DNA of 64,000 nt from Elmis aenea (GCA_947652605.1 OX393582.1:13044544-13108543), one strand, 5' to 3'. Counted from the stretch's first letter, positions 46,502 through 58,895 are shown. The notes: generated by a model not told the origin, from the sequence alone. Program-made: numbers and translations.

Positions 46502-47585
46502 TGTATAAAGTATTAATTATTAATTATTTCGTTTGCATAGCGACACCACCACACTGACATTGACGTAAATAAAATTACAACCTGCAAACCAACTATATTT
46601 AATATTATTTTTTTTACCATTCTTAGGCTTTTATATAAAATGCTACATTAAAATTAAATTATTTGATAAGAATATTAACGCAATTCTAGTTTAGTTTATT
46701 AGTAAAAAATCGTAAAGTTTAAAATTTGATTTTGATTTTGACATTGACATTGACATTATTTTCGCCACTAGTGGCGAAAATTAACTTTCGCCACTAGTGT
46801 AAAAAAGTAAAACTTTCATGTAGGGTAGGCAGTGAGAAAATGACAACTTTCATATACATAAGTAGAAAAACAATTTTGTTTTATTAAAAAAACGATACAG
46901 GCCTTTAAATATCTCCACAGCGGTCTTAACTTCTTGATCCAATTCATATCGTCTTTCTATAAAACTTTTTTTTCCAGATTTTGGAATAAACCAAAGTCTC
47001 ACAGGGTTAAATCAAAAAAGCGAACAGTATTTTACTTGTCGTCTTCCCCATACACCGCCTCCATTTTTTCGTATATAAGTACAGGTAAGTTTTATAGACA
47101 TTACTTGTAATTCAACACAATTCCACAAAAATTAACACTTAATTTTGCTTCCTAAAAACACTTAATTTTTGTATAAGCGTTAAACATTTATAATTGCGAA
47201 ACTTTCAGATTGAAACAAACGAATGATGAAAATTTTGAAGATCTCTTTCTTGAGAGCTTGAGACACGGTAACCCATAAAATATTTTTTTACAATCGATAA
47301 TATTTAGAAATAGTTACGCGATTAAAACAGAAATTTAAAGTACGTACACAGGCACAGTTATGCAATAGATAATGTAACTAAAAAAGTTTACACTTTGTCC
47401 TTCACATTTCTACAGTTTATACTACCTCGTTAAGGAATACAGAATAAGTTTTTGTTGATAAACGAAAAAATTTTAGGATAAAAAAAATTAGTGCTTATCT
47501 CTTATGGCACATTTTAAGTAACTTATTAGCTACAATGTCACAATAAAACTAAAAAATTTGCTTAGGTAGTATTTTTTTTGTATTT
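46502..47585. other. AT-rich stretch, nothing coding recognised
   Basis: Apart from the palindrome at 46,762-46,783 and short TTGACA/TTGATT repeats before it, no feature is visible. Confidence 0.45.
46762..46783. repeat. Perfect 22 bp palindrome
   Basis: TTTTCGCCACTAGTGGCGAA plus AA is self-complementary; a further half-site TTTCGCCACTAGTG follows at 46,786. It could be a protein-binding site or a transposon remnant. Confidence 0.8.
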
Positions 47586-49205
47586 TAAAACATTTTACCT
47601 TAATAATGTCTTAAATTTTACCATTTTTCCAGCATAACACTTTTTATCTGTATTAACATTTACAAAAGACTTCTATCTAAATTTATACATAATTGTTGTT
47701 TGTTATTAATTTTTTCTTAAGACACTTTTATTGGTATCATTTTTACCATTTCTTTGTTAGTATGATGGAAAATTTAAGGATCTGTCAAATTTTATATACA
47801 GGGTGTTTCACTTTTCCATGGGACACTATTGGTACCTCCATAAATAATGAAAATACAAGGTTGGTTAAATGGGACAAAAGTTAACTATTTAGGAGTGTAT
47901 TTTAAACAAGTTTAAAAATTCTATGGCTTGCGTGACATAACGAAAAAACCGAAATGGATTTAAAATTTTTTACTTAAATATCTCGGCTATTGTTGCGCCA
48001 TAAGAAAAATGTTTTGTAGATTTTATTTGCTATAAGATGGCGATAGATTTTTATTTATAAATTACCCTGCGATATATTTAACAAAACAACTTTTTTTAAG
48101 TGGCAGTCTTAGGAGGTGATGCCTTACGTAAGAGGATAATTTTTTTCTCTTTACCATAATATAATATTTTATATATTATCTATTTTCAAAAATAAGCGAA
48201 ATAACATAAAAAATGCAAAATCTTAAGATAAAATTCAAGGCTGCCATGAAAAAAATATTTCGACCCTTGCTTGTCTATTGTAATAATTGTATTAACAGGA
48301 AATAATGTAAATCAACATATTATGTAAATATTTTCAATCCTTTTTTGTTAATGTCTTAGAAAGAGGTATAAAATACATTCATGTTATGACTAACAGTACC
48401 CAAGTATTAGCATAATTATTTTAATTTCGCCTTACATTTGTGTTAATATCACTGTTTAAAGAGTGAAATGATAGACAAGCAAGGGTCGAAAAAAACAATT
48501 GAAGTCGGTTATTGTTTTTTCCATGGCAACCTTGATTTTGATCTTAAGATTTTGCATTTTTTTTTAGGTTATTTTGCTTATTTTTAAAATAGACATATAA
48601 AATACTACATCATTGTAAAAAAAATCCTTAAATTTGTCATCACCTACTACGACTGCCATTTAAAAAAAGTTGTTTTGTCAAACATCTTGCACGATAATTT
48701 CTAAATAAAAATCTGACTATCGCCATCTTATAGCAAACAAATTTTACAAAACATTTTTCCTTTGGCGTTTTTGTGTATTCGCAACAACAGCTGAGATATT
48801 TAAGTTTAAAAATTTTAATCTATTTCGGTTTTTCGTTATATCTCGCAAACCATGGAATTTTTAAACAAAACAATATCCTGTTTAAAATACACTTCGAAAT
48901 AGCTAAGTTTTGTCCTATTTAACCAACCTTGTATTTTCATTATTTACGGAGATAGCAATAGTGTCCCATGGAAAAGTGAAATACCCTGTATACCTGTATA
49001 TTAAAACATTTTACATTAATATTTTTAACTTTACCATTTTCCCAGTATTTATTTATCTGTAGGAGTATTAATTACAGAAGACTTCTTTTTAAATTTACAT
49101 AATGGTTGTTGTTTATTGATCCTTCCATAAGCCACTTTTATTAGTCTCATTTTTGCCATTTCTTTGTTAATATGACAGAAAATTTAAGGATCTGTTTAAT
49201 TTTCT
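47586..49205. repeat. About 200 bp direct repeats flanking a foldback
   Basis: 47,586-47,795 and 49,005-49,205 are direct copies (shared GAAAATTTAAGGATCTGT, CATTTCTTTGTTA, ACAAAAGACTTCT / ACAGAAGACTTCT), diverged by roughly a fifth by eye. The foldback at 47,799-48,988 lies exactly between. Confidence 0.75.
47799..48988. mobile_element. Complete foldback element, 1.19 kb
   Basis: CAGGGTGTTTCACTTTTCCA pairs with TGGAAAAGTGAAATACCCTG, TA flanks. The arms pair through CATGGGACACTATTG and, deeper, CTTAAGATAAAATTCAAGG / CTTGATTTTGATCTTAAG. Centre near 48,390. Confidence 0.92.
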
Positions 49206-49994
49206 TCAATAAAAAATGTAATGAAGTTTTAAAACTTTATATCTCAGTATTATTTACTGCTATCACTAGGTATATAGACTATATCAGTAAAAAATATCTG
49301 TACATCGATATTGTACTTGTGTCTTTTGCATATCTGACATTGTTTTTTCAATGATGTTGTTATTGGTACTCAACAACAACGTTTTAACGAGCTGATGTTT
49401 TTTATTTATTATGTAAACCAGGTATTTGATTGTCTTTTTGTTTATACAATATGTATTGTTTAAATTTTAGGTGTTACATTTGCTGGTAACCAACTTTTCC
49501 TTGTATGGGCGCAATTTTTGCCTTTTTACATAATCAAAAAGAAAACGAATCGACCTAAAAAAAAAAATTCTGATCACCTATCATCCGATTCTGCTTAAGA
49601 AAGAAAATGCCTACGCAATGTTTTTATACATTTGTAATATTTTATACTCCAAATGAGTTATGTTATGGACGATTTGCAAATACAGAATTATCCGGTTTTT
49701 CCTAGTTTTCTTTGACTGTAATATAGTTTAAAAAATTATTTTATGAAATCGTGCATAAGTGTTTGAATTAAACTCAGCTAAATTCATTAATTATTAGACA
49801 ATTCCTGAAATTAATTTTGGTATTAAAAAGATGTTAAAGCTTGTTTGTTCGAATTTAAATGAAAAAATGTACTTCTAGAAGCATTTACAGAAAAATTGTT
49901 TATTGGAAATCTGATTTTAAAGTAGTAAAACGATAAATGTCATATTATTAAAACTTATTTTAAAGATATGTGTTAGATTATAGATTCTGTATTC
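49206..49994. other. AT-rich stretch with a repeat shared with 59.4 kb
   Basis: CACCTATCATCCGATTCTGC through TTTTATACTCCAAATGAGTT (49,575-49,660) resembles 59,435-59,520 (ACCATCCGATTCGCC; TTTTATACTCCAAAGGAGTT). It is probably an interior piece of a foldback family. Nothing else recognised. Confidence 0.5.
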
Positions 49995-51605
49995 TTAGAT
50001 TCTTATGTCGTTGAAGTTAGCTTGGGATTTGGATTGGGTTCTGTTCTCGGATAACCCATATTACGGTGGACCAGATAATATGTCAACATGATTTTAAAAC
50101 CATTAAAAAAATACTTAAATCGGCTTTATCACAATGTTTATGCAAGTAGTGCATTGATGTGTCCCATCACTGTGAATCGTAACAAATAAAACCAAAATAT
50201 TTTACAGAGATAAAAATGTTTCACTGTAATTCAAAATCTTTTAATACATACATACAAAACACCCTCTTAGCTGAGTTAAAAATATTTTTTTTTTTCGAGA
50301 AAACAAAAATTCCTTCATTTTTATATTTTACACACTTATCAGGTAGGCCATTAGGTCTTTGAAAATTAATTTTGAACTTGATTTTATCGAAGATCGTAGG
50401 AAGGGGAGTATTTTGATGAATATATACAAATCTGCTCATGCTTATGCGAGAAACGCTCAAACTTGTGATATTATTTTTCTGAAATTTTTACCACATCTTA
50501 AGATACATTAGCTTAACATGCCCTATCAATTTCAAAAATTTTTTACGCGCTGTTTTGATTTTATCTAAGATCGTAGGGAGTAATTTGATGAATATATGCA
50601 AATCTGCACATGCTTAGTCTGAAAAAATAATTATTTTGTAACACTCTGCGAATTGGACGCTTACTATCTGTACCTACGAATTTAAAATTCTCGCATTCCA
50701 GCGAAGTTTTCCTCACGGCAGATCCAGTTCAAAATTTATTTCCAAAGACCTAAAGGCCTACCTAATAAGTGTGTAAAATATAAAAAGGAAGGTATTTTTT
50801 GTTTCCGAAAAAAGATTACTTTGTAACACTCTGCCAATAAAAAGCTTCGTATACATATGTATGTACTTAACAATTTTTGCATTCGTACGAAGTTTTCCCC
50901 ACGATACATCCAGTTCAAAATTTATTTTTAAAGACCTAATGGTCTACCTGATAAGGGTGTAAAATATAAAAAGGAAGGTATTTTTTGTTTCGGAAAAAAA
51001 TATTATTTTGTAACACTCTGCCAATAGAAAGCTTCGTATACATATGTATGTACTTAACAATTTTCGCATTCATACGAAGTTTTCCCCACGGCAGATCCAG
51101 TTCAAAATTTATTTACAAAGACCTAATGGCCTACCTGATATGTGTGTAAAATATAAAAGGGAAGGTATTTTTGTTTTCGAAAAAATGATTATTTTTGTAA
51201 CACTCTGCCAATAGAAAGCTTCCTATTATGTATGTAATTAACAATTTTCGCATTCGTACGAAGTTTTCCCCTTGGCAGATCCAGTTCAAAATTTATTTTC
51301 AAAGACCTAATGGCCTACCTGATAAGTGTGTAAAATATAAAAGTGAAGGTATTTTTTGTTTTCTCGAAAAAAAAAATTATTTTGTATATCTGCTAAGAGA
51401 TATTTTGTTTTTATTTGTTACGATTCACAATGATGAGACAAATCTATGCAATAATTGCATAAACATTGTGATAAAGCCGATTTAAGTATTTTGTTAATGG
51501 TTTTAAAATCATGTTAATTATCTGGTCCACTGTAATATGAGTTATCCGAGAACAGAACCCAATCCAAATCCCAAGCCAACTTCAACGACGTTAGATTCTT
51601 ACTAA
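49995..51605. mobile_element. Foldback element containing a 185 bp tandem array
   Basis: Long inverted ends: GATTGGGTTCTGTTCTCGG (about 50,033) with CCGAGAACAGAACCCAATCC (about 51,547), and CATGATTTTAAAACCATTA with TAATGGTTTTAAAATCATG. They begin near ATTCTTATGTCGTTGAAGTT and end near AACTTCAACGACGTTAGATT. Between them is a tandem array plus at least one inverted unit at 50,330-50,400. No transposase. Class uncertain: a mini-satellite-bearing DNA element or Helitron-like relative. Confidence 0.8.
50705..51390. repeat. Tandem repeat, about 185 bp unit, four units
   Basis: The anchor ATCCAGTTCAAAATTTATTT recurs at about 50,722, 50,907, 51,094 and 51,277 (spacing 183-187). Each unit also has GGCCTACCTGATAAGTGTGT, a GGAAGGTATTTTTTGTTT block, CACTCTGCCAATAGAAAGCT and CATTCGTACGAAGTTTTCCC. 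Units differ by a few percent by eye. Confidence 0.92.
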
Positions 51606-52425
51606 CTGTTAACAATCAAAACATATATAGAAATCTGTCACAGGTTAGTTTAGCCACTTCTTAAATCATTAAGGTAATATAGCAAACTGTAATTATATTG
51701 TAAAATCGTACTTTATAGTTTGCTGCCGTACACAACCAAGATCCATTCGTCGTTCGTCTTAAATTGAACAGATGTCGCTGCTATGCACATTACAATTAAA
51801 TTTCACTTTCATTGATTATCTGAAGTCTTTCATTATGTATTAGGTTTCATTCATGCGAAAAATGTATCGATGCCCTTAGCTCACATTTGCTAGATGAAAC
51901 GAGTAGTTTACTGTTGATATAAGACCTACACTTGGCTGCACATGACTTTACTTCGAATAAAATTTTCGCTGCAATGCACAAATATTTTTTGCTTATCTGT
52001 TAAGATTTATTTAATTTTACTTAACAAAGGTCATTCAGCACTCAATATTTGAACAACAGTACGTCCAAACATATTGTGTAATTTTATTGTTACATAATAC
52101 CTTAATACAGAGGTTTAAAGTTAAATAAAAATGTACTTGAAGAGCACACCATAATGAGATAATTGTATGAAACTTTAATTAAAATATATTGTACAAGGCT
52201 ATTGACGCAATTTGTCCAAATATAAAACAGGTGTTGCTTTAAATAACTTAATAACGTAGATTTAAAAAACATCATTATGCTATACAAACAATAACTTCGG
52301 CTTTCGTAATGATACGAGTGAAACAAATGTAATTTTGTATCTCTCTTGCATTTTAAATATAGTGTAAATTATATCAAAACCTCGGAGCTAAATGTTTAAC
52401 ACATTTTTGTTGTGTTAAGTACATA
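51606..52425. other. Nothing recognised
   Basis: AT-rich; the open frame at 52,102-52,326 has no family resemblance and no splice context. Confidence 0.4.
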
Positions 52426-52427
52426 TA

Positions 52428-52760
52428 CAGGGTGATCCACATAGAAGGGCCACCATTGGGATCTCGTAAACAGTAAGAGCTACAAAAAAGTTTAAGTTAG
52501 ATAAATTGTTGCCTTTCTAAGACCTATTCAGTGATTCTTTAATGTTTTAAAAAGCTCCATGGCAAGCTAGATAATAAACAAATATCAAAATGGGCAATTT
52601 TTTAAATCGTTTATAACTTAATGGTACAAAACTATTTTTGGGGAATAAGTTTTAAAATGTTTACGCACTGTATAATGAAAACATTCATTTGTTTCAATAT
52701 TGTTTAAATTCATGGTACTCTATAGCCTCATAGGTACTTTGGATGAATTTTATTTGTTTT
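52428..52760. mobile_element. Half of a family B foldback
   Basis: TACAGGGTGATCCACATAGA at 52,426, then GGGATCTCGTAAACAGTAAG. The inner part (GGAGCTTTTTAAAACATTAA as complement; CAAATATCAAAATGGGCAAT) parallels 27,515-28,222. The other arm is absent. Confidence 0.7.
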
Positions 52761-53999
52761 GAGCCTAAATATCAAAATAAATACATTGAACAGATTGTTG
52801 AAAAGAGGAAAAAAAAGCTTTTCCATAGTAATATTAGATATTCACATTTACCGGAAAATTTGCACACTTACCTAATAATGCAGGTTTGTCGTAAGCTCGT
52901 AAGATATAAACAATACATTGCGCTCATTAAAAAAATCCAAATAAATTGTATGTTTTGAAAAGCTTACAATTAGTAGATATTTATGGAACGTCTGTGTATT
53001 GGTGTATTACAACATTTATTAACGTAATTTGTAGGTACTGTATTTTCAGTATCTTTAAATATAGTTTTTTAAACACACAGCTAGAAGTATTCAATCAAAA
53101 ACACAAATAAACAAATAATTAATTTGCGAAGAGAAAGTCCATGTGATGGCTTTGTATGCAGGGTTTTCAATCACAGATTTAAATTTTTTGTAGGTATAAC
53201 ACCAAGGACACATAAACACAGTTAAAAACTACTTCACAACTATTTAGTATTTTGTTGTTGATAGGTATTTTAGTAAAATTCATATTGTTCAATGTATAAA
53301 TTATAAAACGCTTAATTATGATATAAAATACTATGTAGGTAGGTATGTAAATTTTCGACTATTTTTTAGTTTAAAAAAATATTTATAGCTGGATACATTT
53401 TAGGTCGAAGCGTTTTCAACTAATAATTATATTCCTTAAGTCTTCTAGTAAGTGCTGTCAAATCCATTGTGTTTATTTATTTAAAATGGGCATCTTTTTT
53501 ATTTTTCATTCACAAAGAAGCGAAATACGACAGTCAGCTGTTTTTTTAGTGAACCTGTTTCGTCCAAGTGGAACGAGTAACATATTAGCTGTCTGTGTTT
53601 AATTATTATAGCAACAATTTATTATTATATGTAACAATAAATATTAGAAATGAAGCGTAAAATTTTCCTGTAAGCTTGGAAATTTCCACTAGGTATTTAA
53701 GCGCTGAAAGAGGGGGTGATCCATTGATTTTGAAACAGCTGTAGTGGTTAACATCTTCTAGCTTAATGGAATATGAGGTTGCAAGACTTACTAAGATATT
53801 TTTGTGCACTCTTACTGTAGGGTTCTGAGTGAAAGGAAAACAGGTAATTATAGGGGGTGGTTTGTACGTGACGAGCTGTGATTGGGTATAGAACCGACAT
53901 ACTGCACATAATATTGTCCCATAAACGCGTTTACGCTTTTCTTTGTTGCGTTTTGAGCCTCGTATGTTAATATCGTGCATAAGTTTTTATTTATTTTAA
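52761..53999. other. Intergenic stretch, one unrecognised open frame
   Basis: The longest frame (minus strand 53,980-53,606, 124 codons) begins MHDINIRGSKRNKEKRKR and contains a hydrophobic C-terminus. I recognise no domain, and its composition does not argue for coding. It lies just upstream of the promoter-like region at 54.0 kb in the opposite direction. Confidence 0.35.
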
Positions 54000-54513
54000 A
54001 TGAAATATATTCCAGATGGAGTCAAGTTTCGTGTATGTGCTGGAGATAACATTGGCATGATAAATGTCAGCTGTAAGCCATAACATAGCGTGTATTCGGT
54101 AGCGGTAATAAAGGAACGGCTGGAGGAAGAGATGCCGTTATCTGAAGTGTTTCGTAGCTCACCTGCCCTCGATCGTTACAGCTGATTTTGACGGCTGTTG
54201 CCAGGCTGAGGGTTCATAAAAAGCCATCTAGTTCCTCATTGGCTGCGCTACAACCACTGGTGGGGCTTGTCAGAAGATCAGCTGATGCGCTTTGAGTTTC
54301 TTTGTTTGCCGGCTCTCCAGTTAGTTTGAAACACGGTGCTGTGGCATAGTTTTTTAGTTAATTACCAACTCAAATGGAAGTTGATGAATAACTACACTTT
54401 TACTTCCTATTCTATATAAAATTAACTGCCACGCACCGTGTCGAATTTGCATAATGATTTAAAATAAGCAGGCTGTGGAATAATATCCGCTGACGTACCG
54501 GTGACAGCTGAAA
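54000..54513 (+). promoter_or_regulatory. Putative promoter and 5' UTR of the 54.5 kb gene
   Basis: From 54,020 to 54,340 the sequence is clearly GC-richer than its surroundings and is not repetitive. It contains CAGCTGATTTTGACGG, an inverted CCAAT box (ATTGGCTGCGC, 54,239), CAGCTGATGCGC and an initiator-like CTCCAGTTAGTTTG (54,314). This fits a TATA-less promoter for the exon at 54,514; the start site is inferred only. Confidence 0.45.
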
Positions 54514-54694
54514 ATGTTTCGAAGTAGTTTTCAGGAAGAAAGAACACAGCCTGACTCGAAACTCCAGGCTGTGTTTAGCAAACTCACAGGAGTGTTTCCA
54601 AAAGCCGGAGATTTGGGCTCTGGAACCAATCACAAAATGTCTTCTGATATTATCGAATCAGTTTTAGCCGATACACCCATACCGGCACCGCAAT
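54514..54694 (+). CDS. First coding exon of an unidentified gene
   Basis: ATG at 54,514 opens MFRSSFQEERTQPDSKLQA and VFSKLTGVFPKAGDLGSG, continuing to IIESVLADTPIPAPQ. A consensus donor T|GTAAGTG follows at 54,694/54,695, after 60 codons plus one base. Base composition, the GC-rich upstream region and the strong donor argue for a real exon. The polypeptide is hydrophilic, with no signal peptide or membrane segment. I do not recognise the family. No following exon was found in the remaining 9 kb, so the first intron is long. The in-frame read-through to the stop at 54,705 is intronic. Confidence 0.65.
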
Positions 54695-55565
54695 GTAAGT
54701 GTTAATTTTTCATGACCTATATGATAATTGATAACGGCCGCATTGTAATGTTTTATTTATTGTAATAAAACATTAACATCTGCCCAAGGAATGATCATTT
54801 GTTTGAACTACATGTACAATATAGCTACCTACGGAAACTTATCGTTTTCGTCACCTCTATTTACAGCTGTTGTATTTTTTAATATTAAAAGCACGTATAA
54901 CTAGGACCCGTAGAATTTTAATTTTTATTACCATTAACTTTTCAACGCATGGAGTTAAGAAATTTATTTGTTTTGCAGCTCGTTATTAACACGCCTGTTA
55001 GCTGATGTTATCACTCTATTTCAATAATTTAGGCTGTACCCTGCATTTGTACAAATACTTTTTAAGACTTTTTACCTCACCACTGACTTGGCAAACTAAT
55101 TTTGTCATCAATTTATAGTAACAGATATGAAGTAAATACAGTTATTATGACACTTAATTTGCTTTTTTGTTAACTATATGATCGTTAATGTGTTTTAAAT
55201 TATAGACGAAAGCTAATTTCGTTTACATTTACAAAAATAAATCATTTAATTCGTTTAATCTCATAAGTTTTTCTTTAGCGATTTAAATAATGCAGATTCT
55301 TCCAGATTTACACGAATATAATTCATTTTTATGTTTCTGTTCTATGGGAAAGTTTAATTTACCCTGTTTTGCATCATTTCCGGTACTGCCGGAAGTAGCA
55401 AAAACTTAGGTAGTTTAAAATATATTAATAATTTATTACTTTAACGTTATAAATTGTTGATGACGCACCATTTTTTATTTTTTAACACTTTTCAAAGTTT
55501 TTATTGGTTTTAAATCAATACAATTTTAAGTTAAAAGATACCTATCAATAGCTCGATATTTTATA
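54695..55565 (+). other. Presumed intron, nothing recognised
   Basis: AT-rich sequence after the donor at 54,695. No acceptor with coding sequence behind it could be identified. Confidence 0.4.
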
Positions 55566-55567
55566 TA

Positions 55568-56690
55568 CAGGCTGTTTCAAATTCGATGGCAACCATTGGC
55601 ATCTCCTTTATTATTGAAGATAAAGCAAACGTTCAAATTTGGCAAAAGCACTAAATTTTATGCAAATTGTAATATATTCCAATATTTACAACAGTTTAAT
55701 TTAAAAATTAAAAAACCGAATATTCAACCTTGCTTTTTGATGCAACTGATTTGTTTTTAAAAAGTCCTTTCTGCTACTTTTTAGTTAAGCAAATTTTTAC
55801 TTGGTATTAGGCTTTCTTATTTCTGAAGAGCGCCCTATTTGATTTTCACTGGTCAGGACTTTTTAAAAACTATTTTCACTATATTTCTTTTCTTTTCAAT
55901 TATGAAATTTGCAAAATTAGAGGAGATATCGTAGCATAATGGTCTTGACCCAGTCAAGATGCCTTTGAAAAGAAAAAAACAAAGTACATACTCAAAACAG
56001 TAAAAGCAATGTGACACAAATTTGTTAAGTATGTAACAAAAAGTTTATTAACAAAGAAACAATTAAGTCAAAAACACTTTACTAAATATTAAAACGTTAA
56101 TCTACAATAAACTACAACACATGCTTAATTATTACAGTCTTGTGGAACACAAAGCATAGTTTATCTTATCATATTTTTTTGTAAAACGTTGAATACCTTG
56201 TATTCTTAAGCCAGGTTTTGAAGTCATTGGTAAACTATATGATAGGTATTTAGTTTAGTCCTACAGTGGCAAGTTTTTAAATAACATTTCCGTTATAAAC
56301 TCAACAAAGTTGTATTATATTCCTTTTATTATAGCACTAAGCTGTAATATAATTAAATAATGATTTAACCAAAGTATATTTTTGTATCTTTTCAAGGGTA
56401 TATTAATTTGGTCACAACAGTGTAAGTAATGTGCAAGTGATATAGTCTTGAAGGAGAAAAAAATTCTTGCCAAATATGTAAAAATTGATTATGATGCCTG
56501 AGCGATATGAAGAAACTCTCACAAACATAAAAAACTTTTATAAATAAAAAAGTATGCGAAAACTGCAAGTCCAATGTCTTAGGATATTTTAGTTTTCATA
56601 AAAAGATGTTTATTATTAATAATTAACATAAAATTAAGTAACTCTGCCAAATTCTTCAAAAGTAAGTGTTATCTCAAATCTAAATCAACC
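55568..56690. mobile_element. Foldback-type left end, right end not found
   Basis: TACAGGCTGTTTCAAATTCG at 55,566, then CCATTGGCATCTCC and GAAGATAAAGCAAAC, which is the group layout with CAGGCTG instead of CAGGGTG. The sequence after about 55,900 has no detected inverted partner, so the end is uncertain. Confidence 0.5.
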
Positions 56691-56696
56691 TGTATA

Positions 56697-58893
56697 CAGG
56701 GTGGTGCTTTTTTCGATGCTCACCATTGCTATCTTGGAAACGGTAAGAGATACAAGGTCGGTTAAATTAGAGAAAAGTTGCACATTTTTATGGCGATTAA
56801 GAATCTGAAAAGAAATCCTGGATATTTTGATTCGTTTTTGTTTTATTACAAAAAAACTGAAAAATGTGATTTTAGAAAAATATTATTATCTTCCCTACCA
56901 CTGACTCTATTTCATTTAAACTTGGTCACTTTATGTTTTTGACCGTCCTGGGTTTGATGACGTCAACAGAAATTTTCTAAGCCTTCTAGATTTCAAGTTG
57001 CGATAGTCAACTTTTTTATTTCTTATGGCCGCCATATTGGATTTTTGCACCATCAGACAGACAAAAAAATTAGCTTTTCAAATTGGTAACCAAAATACCT
57101 TTTTTCTTTCAAAAAACTTGTTGAAATTTGAAAATTTGTATAAATAATCTACAAAATCGAGAATGCTCTGAAAAACAATTGAAACTATGATATCAATAAT
57201 AGTGACAGATTGAGTACAAGTGACGTACGTAGAGTTTCTTTATCGTCTTTTTTGATTATCAAGATGTTTACGAATGAAGAAAAGCAGGAAATGTATGATG
57301 TCTACATTCGAAACCATAAAAACTCTCTTTTAGCGTCTGAAAATTACGCAAATTTATATCCAGAGAGAGAGAGCAACCCCACAGGACAATGTTTACGAGG
57401 ATTTCAAGAAGTTTGGGTAATTATGGCATGTTTAAAAGACCGCGAGGGCCGTATAGGAAAAGGATTAATGTTAATGAAGTGAATGTGTTGGCTCAAATAG
57501 CAATTAATCCAGAAAACTCCAGCCGGAAAATTGCTCAAGAGTGTGGTATTAATGATGCATATGCCAGAAAAATAATAAAAAAACATAACTACCACGATTA
57601 TAAATTCTCAAGGGTACAAACTCTTCATCCTGGTGATACTAACAGAAGATTGAACTTTTGTTATTGGTTTCGGGAAAAACTGCAGCAAGATCCACATTTT
57701 TCCAGAAAAATACTATGGACTGACGAGTCCTTATTCACAAACTCAGGAATGTTTAACAGGAAAAATGTTCATCATTACGCTACAGTGAATCCCCACTTAA
57801 TAAGAGAGACTAGGCCGCAAGTTCGATATTCGCTGAACGGGCTGGTCTTTTAGATAATACGATTCTGGGTCCCTTTTTCATCGATGGACATTTGGATGGG
57901 CCTGGATATTTAAGATTGTTGGAAACAAATTTAGAAGATATATTAGATGAATTGCCATTATTAACCATTCAAAATCTTCAATGGTTTCAGCAAGATGGAG
58001 CTGGTCCTCACAACGCCCGAATTGTAAGAGAATATTTAAATGCACGCTTTCAAAATTCTTGGCTTGGTACGTTTGGTCCTGTTTATTGGCCTCCACGATC
58101 GCCATGTTTAACGCCCATGGATTGCTTTTTGTGGGGCAATGTAAAAGATGTTGTTTATGCAACCCCCACGGATAGATAATATTGAACATCTTCGTCGTAA
58201 AATAAAAAATGCATTTGACTCAATTCCGCGACAGACTATCCTAAAGGCAGTGGACGAAATGAATTTAAGGACTGACCTCTGTATAATACATAACGGCGGA
58301 CACTTTGAACAGTTTAAATAATTACTTATATCTGATGTTTTAAATTTATTTTCAATTTGTTATCATTAGACCAATAAAATGTTCAGTCTTTTATTTATAT
58401 CATAGTTTCAATTGTTTTTCAGAGCATTCTCGATTTTGTAGATTATTTATACAAATTTTCAAATTTCAACAAGCTTTTTGAAAGAAAAAAGGTATTTTGG
58501 TTACCAATTTGAAAAGCTAATTTTTTTGTCTGTCTGATGGTGCAAAAATCCAATATGGCGGCCATAAGAAATAAAAAAGTTGACTATCGTAACTTGAAAT
58601 CTAGAAGGCTTAGAAAATTTCTGTTGACGTCATCAAACCCAGGACGGTCAAAAACATAAAGTGACCAAGTTTAAATGAAATAGAGTGAGTGGTAGGGAAG
58701 ATAATAATATTTTTTTAAAATCACATTTTTCAGTTTTTTTGTAATAAAACAAAAACGAATCAAAATATCCAGAATTTCTTTTCAGATTCTTAATCGTCAT
58801 AAAAATGTGCAACTTTTCTCTAATTTAACCGACCTTGTATCTCTTACCGTTTCCAAGATAGCAATGGTGAGCATCGAAAAAAGCACCACCCTG
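56697..58893 (+). mobile_element. Foldback mariner-like transposon with its own transposase
   Basis: CAGGGTGGTGCTTTTTTCGA pairs with TCGAAAAAAGCACCACCCTG, TA at 56,695-56,696 and 58,894-58,895. The inverted repeats run about 500 bp (to about 57,195 and from about 58,394). They include CCATTGCTATCTTGGAAACG, GGTAAGAGATACAAGGTCGG and, near the inner edge, CTGAAAAACAATTGAAACTA. The middle 1.2 kb codes for a transposase. It is the only member of the CAGGGTG group here with a coding centre. Confidence 0.93.
57264..58321 (+). pseudogene. IS630/Tc1-mariner transposase (DUF4817-like N-terminus), three frameshifts
   Basis: Cut-and-paste transposase of the element around it. Start ATG 57,264: MFTNEEKQEMYDVYI begins a DUF4817-like helix-turn-helix, then FKRPRGPYRK and a second HTH (SSRKIAQECGINDAYARKII). 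Catalytic motifs: ILWTDESLF (first Asp, about 57,721), LQWFQQDGAGPHNAR (second Asp) and WPPRSPCLTPMDCFLWG (third Asp), with 41 residues between the last two. The end is GGHFEQFK and TAA at 58,319. Breaks: a frame change near 57,385, another near 57,840 and a 4 bp GATA duplication near 58,175. All three Asp codons remain. Otherwise well preserved, suggesting recent inactivation. Confidence 0.92.
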
Positions 58894-58895
58894 TA

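Noticed and set aside
53606..53980. 124-codon minus-strand frame as a gene
   Set aside because: No domain, splice signal or conserved pattern recognised; kept only as a note in the intergenic entry.
55920..55970. tRNA-like sequence (GATATCGTAGCATAATGGTC)
   Set aside because: No cloverleaf, no T-arm GGTTC box and no acceptor stem could be formed.
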